Under the pieces are notes generated by a model. The model saw only the letters and a program-made list of their open reading frames with translations. It was not told the DNA's origin and made no database searches. A program made the position numbers and the translations under genes. From Kribbella turkmenica (GTDB taxonomy: Bacteria > Actinomycetota > Actinomycetes > Propionibacteriales > Kribbellaceae), in contig NZ_SMKR01000037.1 of the NCBI RefSeq assembly GCF_004348725.1, positions 1-46,256 on the forward strand: a stretch of 46,256 bases of DNA, written 5' to 3'. Shown piece by piece: positions 40,227-46,256 of this stretch. Numbering within the stretch: position 1 is the stretch's first letter; each line of letters begins with the position of its first letter.

Positions 40227-41610
40227 GCAGCGCCTTCAGGAAGCTCGCGGCCCACACGTTCACGTCGTGCTGCGCGAGGTGCTTGCGCATCGCCTTCATC
40301 CGGCGGCCGAGCTGGCGGTCGTCGGTGTTCATCGCGTCGACGACGGTGTCCTTCATCCCGTTGATGTCGTGCGGGTTCACCAGGAACGCCTGCCGGAACT
40401 CGTCGGCCGCCCCGGCGAACTCGCTCAGCACCAGCGCGCCGGTGTCGTCGTACCGGCAGGCGACGTACTCCTTGGCGACCAGGTTCATGCCGTCGCGCAG
40501 CGGCGTCACCACGGCGACGTCCGCGGCCCGGAACAGCGCGGCCATCTCGGTCCGGGAGTACGACGTGTGCAGGTAGTTGATCGCCGGCGTGCCGATCCGG
40601 CCGTGCTCGCCGTTGATCCGGCCGACCAGCAGCTCGATCTCGTCGCGCAGCACGCGGTACTGCTCGACCCGCTCACGCGACGGTGTCGCCACCTGGACGA
40701 AGACCGCGTCGTCGACCGAGACGCGCTTCTCGTCCAGCAGTTCGCCGAACGCACGCAGCCGTTGCCGGATGCCCTTGGTGTAGTCGAGCCGGTCGACACC
40801 CAGCAGCACGTGCGCGGGGTTGCCGACCTCCTCGCGGATCTCCGCCGCCCGGGCCTCGGTCTCAGGCTGGCGGGCGGTGTTCTCCAGCTCGCCGACGTCG
40901 ATGGAGATCGGGAACGCCTTGGCCCGGACGATCCGGTCGTCCGGCAGGTGGATCCGGTCGCCGCGGGTGCGCAGGCCCATCCGGTTGCGGGCCAGGCGGG
41001 CGAAGTTCGAGGCGGCCCCGGGACGCTGGAAACCGACCAGGTCCGCACCCATCAGGCCGTCCAGGATCTGCCGCCGCCACGGCATCTGTGCGAACAGCTC
41101 GGTCGGCGGGAACGGGATGTGCAGGAAGAACCCGATCCGGACGTCGGGCCGCAGCCGCCGCAGCATCGCCGGCACCAGTTGCAGCTGGTAGTCGTGCACC
41201 CACACGTCGGCATTGTCGTCGGCGGCGTCCGCGGCGGCCTCGGCGAACCGCCGGTTCACCGCGACGTACGACTCCCACCACTCCCGGTGGAACTCCGGCG
41301 CGACGATGACGTCGTGGTACAGCGGCCAGAGGGTCGCGTTCGAGAACCCCTCGTAGTACAGCTGCACGTCCTCGGCGGACAGCATCACCGGGACCAGGTG
41401 CATCCCGTCGTTGTCGAAGGGGTCGACCTTCTCGTCCGCGCCGCCGGTCCAGCCGATCCAGGCCCCGTGGTGACGCTGCATCACCGGGGCGAGCGCGGTC
41501 ACCAGCCCGCCGGGGCTGCGCCGCCACGAAGTACTGCCGTCGGGCATCTCGATCCGGTCGACGGGAAGGCGATTGGCCACCACTACGAAGGAACTACGTC
41601 CGTTCGGCAT
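40213..41610 (-). CDS. otsA: Trehalose-6-phosphate synthase (GT20)
   Basis: Cytosolic glycosyltransferase joining glucose from UDP-glucose to glucose-6-phosphate. It has 465 aa. [12 protein letters not shown] at the N-terminus binds glucose-6-phosphate; [45 protein letters not shown] and [17 protein letters not shown] are GT20 blocks. It lies six bases after the Gfo/Idh gene and overlaps the FGGY kinase. The partner phosphatase otsB is 3.5 kb away on the opposite strand, so expression of the two steps is not simply coupled. Confidence 0.95.
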   Translation of the reverse strand: MPNGRSSFVVVANRLPVDRIEMPDGSTSWRRSPGGLVTALAPVMQRHHGAWIGWTGGADEKVDPFDNDGMHLVPVMLSAEDVQLYYEGFSNATLWPLYHDVIVAPEFHREWWESYVAVNRRFAEAAADAADDNADVWVHDYQLQLVPAMLRRLRPDVRIGFFLHIPFPPTELFAQMPWRRQILDGLMGADLVGFQRPGAASNFARLARNRMGLRTRGDRIHLPDDRIVRAKAFPISIDVGELENTARQPETEARAAEIREEVGNPAHVLLGVDRLDYTKGIRQRLRAFGELLDEKRVSVDDAVFVQVATPSRERVEQYRVLRDEIELLVGRINGEHGRIGTPAINYLHTSYSRTEMAALFRAADVAVVTPLRDGMNLVAKEYVACRYDDTGALVLSEFAGAADEFRQAFLVNPHDINGMKDTVVDAMNTDDRQLGRRMKAMRKHLAQHDVNVWAASFLKALHDDD

Positions 41611-41616
41611 CTGCTG

Positions 41617-42618
41617 TTATCCACCCAGGTCTTCGTCGTCACCGGGGTACCTGACCCCGATCTGTCTACGGGTCTCGTCGAGCAGTTCGAGGACCTCGAT
41701 CGTCCCGGCGTGCGGCAGTGACGGCACCTCGACGAGGCCGTCGCGCAACGCGCGCATGACGTCCCCCGCCTCATAGTGGTACCCAAGCCCATGCACCGGT
41801 ACGTCGATCCGCTCCTGGCCGGCCGCCGTGCTGCGCACGTAGTACTCCGGGTGGTGGAAGCGGTGCGGCAGCAACAGACTGCCCTCCGGACCACTCACCG
41901 AGGCCGTCCACGGGTTCTGCGAGCGCAGGCCACAGGTCAGCGCGGCGACCGCGCCGGAGTCGTACCGCCAGGCCATCGCCACGTTCAGGTCGACGCCGTC
42001 CTCGTTGAGGGCGCCGACCGCCTTCACCTCGGCCGGGCGGCCGAGCGCCATGAAGGTGAAGGTCATCGGGTAGATGCCGCCGTCCATCAGCGATCCGCCG
42101 CCGAGCGCCGGGTCGAGCAGCCGGGCAGGCAGCGCCGGCTTGTGGAAGGCGAAGTCGGCGACGACCTGCTGCGGCTCGCCGATCACGCCGCTCGCCAGGT
42201 CGGCGAAGAACGCCTGGACGACGGGATTGGTCCGCATCCACATCGCCTCGGCGAACAGGGTCCGGTGCTCGGCGGCGACCGCGACCAGGTCCCGGGCCTG
42301 CTTGGCCGTCAGCGTGACCGGCTTCTCGCAGAGGACCGCGATCCCGGCCTGCAGAGCGGCCCGGGCGACCGCGTAGTGCTGGGGGTGCGGCGTGCCGATG
42401 TAGATCACGTCGACCGTGCCGGAGTCGAGCAGCCGCCGGTAGTCGTCGTACGCGTGCTCGATGCCGAACTCGGCGGCGAACCGGTCGGCGTTGTCCTGCG
42501 ACCGGGACGCGACAGCGGTGACCACGGCGTCGTCGGGGAGCAGCTTCAGATCCCTCGTGAACGACGTGGAGATGTTGCCAGTAGCAACGATGCCCCACCT
42601 GACGCGATCTACACCCAC
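41617..42618 (-). CDS. Gfo/Idh/MocA family NAD(P)-dependent oxidoreductase
   Basis: A 333-aa sugar or inositol dehydrogenase-type protein. The N-terminal Rossmann domain begins [40 protein letters not shown] and [18 protein letters not shown], with its EKP lysine, follow. The C-terminal beta domain includes [20 protein letters not shown]. It starts at GTG 42618, ten bases inside the amidase gene, and ends six bases before otsA. The substrate is unknown. The chain amidase-oxidoreductase-otsA-kinase looks like one transcript. Confidence 0.9.
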   Translation of the reverse strand: MGVDRVRWGIVATGNISTSFTRDLKLLPDDAVVTAVASRSQDNADRFAAEFGIEHAYDDYRRLLDSGTVDVIYIGTPHPQHYAVARAALQAGIAVLCEKPVTLTAKQARDLVAVAAEHRTLFAEAMWMRTNPVVQAFFADLASGVIGEPQQVVADFAFHKPALPARLLDPALGGGSLMDGGIYPMTFTFMALGRPAEVKAVGALNEDGVDLNVAMAWRYDSGAVAALTCGLRSQNPWTASVSGPEGSLLLPHRFHHPEYYVRSTAAGQERIDVPVHGLGYHYEAGDVMRALRDGLVEVPSLPHAGTIEVLELLDETRRQIGVRYPGDDEDLGG

Positions 42619-44045
42619 TGTGTGAACTCCGGGGTCGGGAACGGTCCGTCTGCAGCGATTCTCGCCGTTTCGAAGGCGTGAGCCAAGCGAATGAGCGTGG
42701 CATCACTCCGGGCGGTGCCACTGAACGTGATCCCGACCGGCAGGCCGGCGACCAGTCCGGACGGCACCGAGAGCAGCGGATACCCGGCCAGCGCGGCGTG
42801 CGATGAGGAGCTGCCGAGCACGTGGTCGCCGTTGATCAGGTCGATGGTCCAGGCCGGCGAGTACGACGGGGTGACGAGGGCGTCGAGCTGGTTGTCCCGG
42901 AGCAGGTCGTCGATACCGTCCCGGCCGGCCCGCAGCGCGGTCAGCCGGGAGGCGACGTAGATCGGGGAGTCCAGGCCCTCGGTGGCGGCCGCCCGCTCGA
43001 ACAGCTCCTGGCCGAACCACTGGAGCTCGACGTCGGCGTGCTCCTTGTTGAAGGCGATCAGGTCGTCCAGCGTCCGCGGACCGCCCGGTGCACGAGTCGC
43101 CAGGTACGCCGTCAGGTCCACCTTGAGCTCATGGGCGAGGACCTGCAGCTGGTCCTCCTCGCCGCCCGGGGTCGGGAGTGACAGGTGGTCGACCAGCGTG
43201 GCCCCGCAGCGGCTGAGGATGCCGAGAGCGTGCTCGGTGACCTCGTCGAGCCCGGTCGAGTAGCCCCAGAGCGGACCCCGGGGGACGCCGATCCGGACGT
43301 CGCCGAGGTCCGTCCCTCGACAGCTCTCGCTGTAGTCGGTGCCTCCGCCGGTGAGCACGGTCAGGAGCGCCGCCGCCTGGGAAACCGTCCTGGTCATCGG
43401 TCCGGCGGTGTCCTGCGAGTGAGAGATCGGCACGATGCCCTGCTGTGGGACGAGGCCGACAGTGGGTTTCAGGCCGACGATGCCGTTCACTGCGGCCGGG
43501 CAGACGATCGATCCGTTGGTCTCCGTGCCGACGGCGTAGTCCGCCAGCCCCGCGGCGACCGCGGCGCCCGATCCGCTCGAGGAGCCGCCGGCGGAGCGGT
43601 TGAGTGCGTACGGGTTGCGGGTGAGGCCGCCGTAAGCGCTCCAGCCGGACGAGGACGCCGAGCCGCGGAAGTTGGCCCACTCGCTCAGGTTGGTCTTGCC
43701 GAGGACGACACACCCGGCGTCACGCAGTCGCCGTACCAGGGCAGCGTCCTGCAGGGGCGGCGGCTGGTCGGCCAGCGCCAGCGAGCCGGCTGTGGTCGGC
43801 AGGTCGGCGGTGTCGACGTTGTCCTTGACCAGAACCGGTACGCCGTGCAGCGGACCACGGACGCGTCCTTCGTCACGCTCTGTGTCCAGCTGGGCGGCAT
43901 GCGTGAGTGCGGCGGGAGAGGGCGTGCAGACGGCGTTGACCAGCGAATCCACCTCACGGCTTCGTTGCTGCAGCTCTTCCACCAGCGCCACCGCACGAAA
44001 TTCCTTCCCCACCCCACCATTCCGGTCGGACAGAGTTGAGCTCAC
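42609..44045 (-). CDS. Amidase signature family hydrolase
   Basis: A 478-aa amide hydrolase with a Ser-cisSer-Lys triad. Using GTG 44045 as start, Lys74 is in [11 protein letters not shown], the cis-Ser155 in [12 protein letters not shown] and the nucleophile Ser179 in [14 protein letters not shown]. The last block has Thr-Asn where many amidases have Asp-Gly before GSI, matching a subgroup of secondary amidases. The start is uncertain: GTGs at about 44012 and 43991 are alternatives, and ATG 44141 lies in the divergent promoter. The substrate is unknown; GatA is unlikely because no gatB or gatC is adjacent. Confidence 0.85.
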   Translation of the reverse strand: MSSTLSDRNGGVGKEFRAVALVEELQQRSREVDSLVNAVCTPSPAALTHAAQLDTERDEGRVRGPLHGVPVLVKDNVDTADLPTTAGSLALADQPPPLQDAALVRRLRDAGCVVLGKTNLSEWANFRGSASSSGWSAYGGLTRNPYALNRSAGGSSSGSGAAVAAGLADYAVGTETNGSIVCPAAVNGIVGLKPTVGLVPQQGIVPISHSQDTAGPMTRTVSQAAALLTVLTGGGTDYSESCRGTDLGDVRIGVPRGPLWGYSTGLDEVTEHALGILSRCGATLVDHLSLPTPGGEEDQLQVLAHELKVDLTAYLATRAPGGPRTLDDLIAFNKEHADVELQWFGQELFERAAATEGLDSPIYVASRLTALRAGRDGIDDLLRDNQLDALVTPSYSPAWTIDLINGDHVLGSSSSHAALAGYPLLSVPSGLVAGLPVGITFSGTARSDATLIRLAHAFETARIAADGPFPTPEFTQWV

Positions 44046-44118
44046 CCCGTCGATCCTGCCAGAGTTGGCCGCGCCGGGAGTCCGCCTGGCGACACGCTCC
44101 GTGTCGTCCGACCGGTGA

Positions 44119-44148
44119 ATGACATCGCTGTTGTTCAACACGTACAGT
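44119..44148 (+). promoter_or_regulatory. Promoter of the DUF3263-LytR_C-otsB operon
   Basis: ATGACA (44119-44124, one change from TTGACA), an 18-base spacer and TACAGT (44143-44148) place the transcript start near 44155, about 40 bases before the first gene. The spacer contains TGTTG-TT-CAACA (44129-44140), a possible repressor site. It also lies upstream of the divergent amidase gene. Confidence 0.5.
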
Positions 44149-44193
44149 GGAGCGCGGACGGACGATCACCGACCGCACAGGAGTCAGCAGCAG

Positions 44194-44502
44194 ATGGACA
44201 GCGCCAACGCCAGCTCTCCCGGCCCCGCCGAAGCTGCGTCGCCGGCCTTGAACGGGCTCTCCGAGCGTGACGGTGCAATCCTCGCCTTCGAGCGCCACTG
44301 GTGGAAGTACGCCGGGGCCAAGGAGCAGGCGATCCGGGACCAGTTCCAGATGTCCGCGACCCGGTACTACCAGGTGCTCAACGCCCTGATCGACCGGCCC
44401 GAGGCGCTGGCCCACGACCCGCTGCTGGTGAAACGGCTGCGTCGCTTGCGCGCCGCCCGGCAGCGCGCCCGCTCCGCACGCCGGCTGGGTATCGAGGTCT
44501 GA
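44194..44502 (+). CDS. DUF3263 family protein
   Basis: A 102-aa small helical protein. GLSERDGAILAFERHWWKYA followed by GAKEQAIRDQFQMSATRYYQ, then VLNALIDRPEAL, is the DUF3263 signature, which has a helix-turn-helix-like centre and a basic tail (RLRRLRAARQRARSARRLG). It is found widely in actinobacteria next to a LytR_C protein, as here (two-base gap). DNA binding is likely, but its targets are unknown. ATG 44194 follows AGGAG. Confidence 0.88.
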   Translation: MDSANASSPGPAEAASPALNGLSERDGAILAFERHWWKYAGAKEQAIRDQFQMSATRYYQVLNALIDRPEALAHDPLLVKRLRRLRAARQRARSARRLGIEV

Positions 44503-44504
44503 CC

Positions 44505-45125
44505 ATGACCCGCCCGAAGGACGACAGGGGCCAGGTCCTCTCGTCCCTCGTCGCCGTGGTCGCCGTCGTCGCGATCGTCGCCGGCCTGCTGGTGCTGTTC
44601 GGCACCCGCGGCAACGACAGCACGGCGGACGAGCCGTCCGGCACGAGTACGCCGTCGCCGAAGCCGGCGGACGGTCCGTCGACGGTAGGCGCGAGCGTGC
44701 CGCGGCCGGCCTCGACGCCGACCGCGGAGCCGACCCCGGCACCCACCACCGAGCCCTCCACCGAGCCGTCGACCGAGCCGTCCGGCGAGCCCACCACGGC
44801 GCCGCCCCCCACGCAGCCACCGGCGACGCAGCCGACCACCATCCCGGCCGACCGGCGCCCGGCGGTCGAGATCTACAACAACACGTCCCGCAAGGGCCTG
44901 GCCGACTCGGTCTCCGGCCGGGCGCGGCAGGCCGGCTGGACCGTCGCCGGAGCCGACAACTGGCACGGCAAGGTCGCCGCCAGCACCGTGTACTACCCGC
45001 CGGGCATGCTCGACGCCGCCAACCAGCTCGCCCGGGACCTCGGTGTCGGCCGGACCAAGGGCGCGCTGGACAACATGAAGAAGGACCGCCTGACCGTGAT
45101 CCTGACCTCGGACTACACCGGATGA
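44505..45125 (+). CDS. Membrane-anchored LytR_C domain protein
   Basis: A 206-aa protein: short cytosolic N-terminus, one membrane helix (about 13-32), a Pro/Thr/Ser/Glu-rich wall-spanning linker (about 35-118) with repeated TEPS, and a C-terminal LytR_C domain (about 122-206; AVEIYNNTSRKGLADSVSGR, VYYPPGMLDAANQLARDLGV). This domain also ends some LCP proteins and is thought to bind cell-wall glycan or protein partners. The adjacency to DUF3263 is a conserved actinobacterial arrangement. It overlaps otsB by four bases. Confidence 0.82.
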   Translation: MTRPKDDRGQVLSSLVAVVAVVAIVAGLLVLFGTRGNDSTADEPSGTSTPSPKPADGPSTVGASVPRPASTPTAEPTPAPTTEPSTEPSTEPSGEPTTAPPPTQPPATQPTTIPADRRPAVEIYNNTSRKGLADSVSGRARQAGWTVAGADNWHGKVAASTVYYPPGMLDAANQLARDLGVGRTKGALDNMKKDRLTVILTSDYTG

Positions 45126-45955
45126 GTACTCCGACCATCCAGACCGACGCGGGACGCGAGGGTTGGGAGGCGATCGTCGCCGATCCGGCCACGGCGGTGA
45201 TCTCGACGGACTTCGACGGCGTGCTGGCTCCGCTGGTCGAGGACCCGGCGCAGTCCCGGCCGGTGGACGGCGCTCTGGACGCCCTCGCCCGGCTGGCCCG
45301 CTCGGTGAACCAGGTCGCCATCGTCACCGGCCGTCCGGCTCTGGTCGCCACCGAGCTGAGCGGCGTCACGGGTCACGCCGGCCTCGGGCAGCTCGTCGTC
45401 CTGGGCCACTACGGGCTGGAGCGCTGGGAGGCGGCGTCCGGGAGGGTGACCAGCGACCCGGTGCCCGCAGGCGTAGCCGAAGCGCGCTCCCGGCTTCCAG
45501 GGCTGCTGCGGGAGCTCGGCGTACCGGATGCCTTCGTGGAGGACAAGGAGAGCTCGCTCGCGGTCCACACCCGCCGCCTGGCCGATCCGGTCGGTGCGCT
45601 CGAGACGCTGCGTACGCCGCTGACCGAGCTGGCGGAGTCGACAGAGCTCCGCCTGGAGCCGGGCAACCTGGTGCTGGAGTTGCGGCCGCCGGGAATCGAC
45701 AAGGGAGTCGCTGTGCGGCGCCTGCTCGAGTCCACGGGTGCTCGGTCGATCCTGTACGCCGGCGACGACCTCGGCGACCTGGCGGCGTACCGGGCGGTCG
45801 AGGAGCAGCGCAAGGCCGGTCTGCGTGCCGTGCTGCTGGCCACGCGGTCGTCGAACGCGACCGAGCTGATCGAGGCCGCCGACATCGTCGTGGACGACCC
45901 GACCGGGGTGGTGACCGTGCTCACGGCTCTTTCGGACGCGATCGCAGCACGCTGA
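45122..45955 (+). CDS. otsB: Trehalose-6-phosphate phosphatase
   Basis: HAD-superfamily phosphatase that turns trehalose-6-phosphate into trehalose; 277 aa. The nucleophile motif is ISTDFDGVLAPL, motif II lies in VAIVTGRPA, the catalytic Lys is in GIDKGVAVRRLLE, and motif IV is YAGDDLGDLAAY. LVVLGHYGLERWE is the OtsB cap-side block. It starts in an ATGA overlap with the LytR_C gene. Its partner otsA is on the opposite strand at 40213-41610. Confidence 0.93.
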   Translation: MSTPTIQTDAGREGWEAIVADPATAVISTDFDGVLAPLVEDPAQSRPVDGALDALARLARSVNQVAIVTGRPALVATELSGVTGHAGLGQLVVLGHYGLERWEAASGRVTSDPVPAGVAEARSRLPGLLRELGVPDAFVEDKESSLAVHTRRLADPVGALETLRTPLTELAESTELRLEPGNLVLELRPPGIDKGVAVRRLLESTGARSILYAGDDLGDLAAYRAVEEQRKAGLRAVLLATRSSNATELIEAADIVVDDPTGVVTVLTALSDAIAAR

Positions 45956-46256
45956 ACGTCTGGCTGAGCGTCCGGCCGAAGGACTGGATCGGCCGCTCGA
46001 CGTACCCCCCGTCCTCGAGGTTCGCCATCCGCTCGAACGGGTTCCGCGACGCCGGGTCACCGGTGAGCACCCACGAGACGACGACGCCGACGGCGTACAA
46101 CGGCCACAGCGGCAGCCCGATCAGGCAGAAGTACTGCCAGGAGTGCCGCTCCTCGTGCCGCACCAGGGCGTCGTCGTCGAAGTACGTGCGGTCGTGCTTG
46201 CTGAGGACGACGTTCCCGATCGTGAACGCCCCTGCCACCGGGAACCTCACCCGGTA
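45921..46256 (-). CDS. Small membrane protein with HEExH-like motif, 5' end outside window
   Basis: At least 111 residues; the frame is open to the right window edge and GTG 46250 may be internal. ALVRHEERHSWQYFCLIGLP combines a His/Glu-rich stretch with the start of a membrane helix (about 44-63), followed by DPASRNPFERMANLEDGGYV. The His-Glu-x-x-His spacing (HEERH) resembles a zinc-binding motif, but the hydrophobic context and short size differ from known peptidases. The 3' end overlaps the convergent otsB gene by 35 bases. Confidence 0.55.
   Translation of the reverse strand, partial: YRVRFPVAGAFTIGNVVLSKHDRTYFDDDALVRHEERHSWQYFCLIGLPLWPLYAVGVVVSWVLTGDPASRNPFERMANLEDGGYVERPIQSFGRTLSQTFSVLRSRPKEP

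Noticed and set aside
39241..41721. An 826-codon plus-strand frame opposite the FGGY kinase and otsA
   Set aside because: Antisense shadow; both opposing genes show complete family motifs.
1..46256. tRNA, rRNA or CRISPR array
   Set aside because: No T-loop plus acceptor pattern, rRNA-like stretch or regularly spaced repeat was seen on reading; the att-like repeats are not in a tRNA.

Overview
The window is about 70% G+C with strong GC3 bias, many GTG starts and tightly packed, often 1-4 bp overlapping genes. This is the pattern of a high-G+C actinobacterium. The mix of genes (DUF3263 plus LytR_C pair, GAF-ANTAR regulator, YndJ/DUF1990 pair, LCP protein, tandem YpfJ-like peptidases) fits the Propionibacteriales and possibly Kribbella, but that placement is inference. 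No rRNA, tRNA or CRISPR array was found.

Layout. 1-6.3 kb: end of an MFS exporter, a collapsed second MFS gene, a PLP-dependent decarboxylase, a TetR gene with a small basic protein, a GAF-ANTAR regulator, a DUF4287 protein, a membrane ACT protein and a SpoU rRNA methyltransferase. 6.3-9.8 kb: a large inverted repeat, two unknown membrane/secreted proteins, a TerC carrier and a secreted DUF11 protein. 10-16.2 kb: a LacI-type regulator overlapping an aminoglycoside-phosphotransferase-like kinase, a MOSC protein, a sortase with a lipobox, a TetR/FAD-monooxygenase pair, an unknown protein and a methyltransferase.

16.7-21.2 kb is the most unusual part. Four consecutive same-strand genes encode paralogous YpfJ-type neutral zinc metallopeptidases. 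Genes 2-4 keep the HExxH...E zinc site and are joined by stop/start overlaps. The first has lost every catalytic residue and looks like a pseudoprotease. Genes 1 and 2 also share a 13-residue cytosolic motif ahead of their membrane anchor.

21.2-27.8 kb holds a GNAT enzyme, an MscS-related membrane protein, a small probable ribbon-helix-helix regulator with a palindrome on its start codon, a ROK repressor next to the remnant of a sugar-binding protein, the stump of an ABC exporter, uracil-DNA glycosylase, a VOC protein, and the remains of an integrative element: two att-like direct repeats, paired arm-type repeats and a truncated integrase whose catalytic tyrosine is Asp.

27.8-36.5 kb: a DUF1990/YndJ/LCP gene string, an AraC regulator divergent from a PhyH dioxygenase, an HU protein, two tandem secreted beta-propeller paralogs and an M13 peptidase. 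36.6-46.3 kb: a minus-strand run (amidase, Gfo/Idh oxidoreductase, otsA, FGGY kinase, panD, M24 aminopeptidase) divergent from a plus-strand run (DUF3263, LytR_C, otsB). OtsA and OtsB together make trehalose from UDP-glucose and glucose-6-phosphate but sit in opposing operons.

Two intergenic sites 15.8 kb apart (22895-22962 and 38675-38742) carry the same gapless 68-nt element with invariant blocks. It is an unexplained repeat family.
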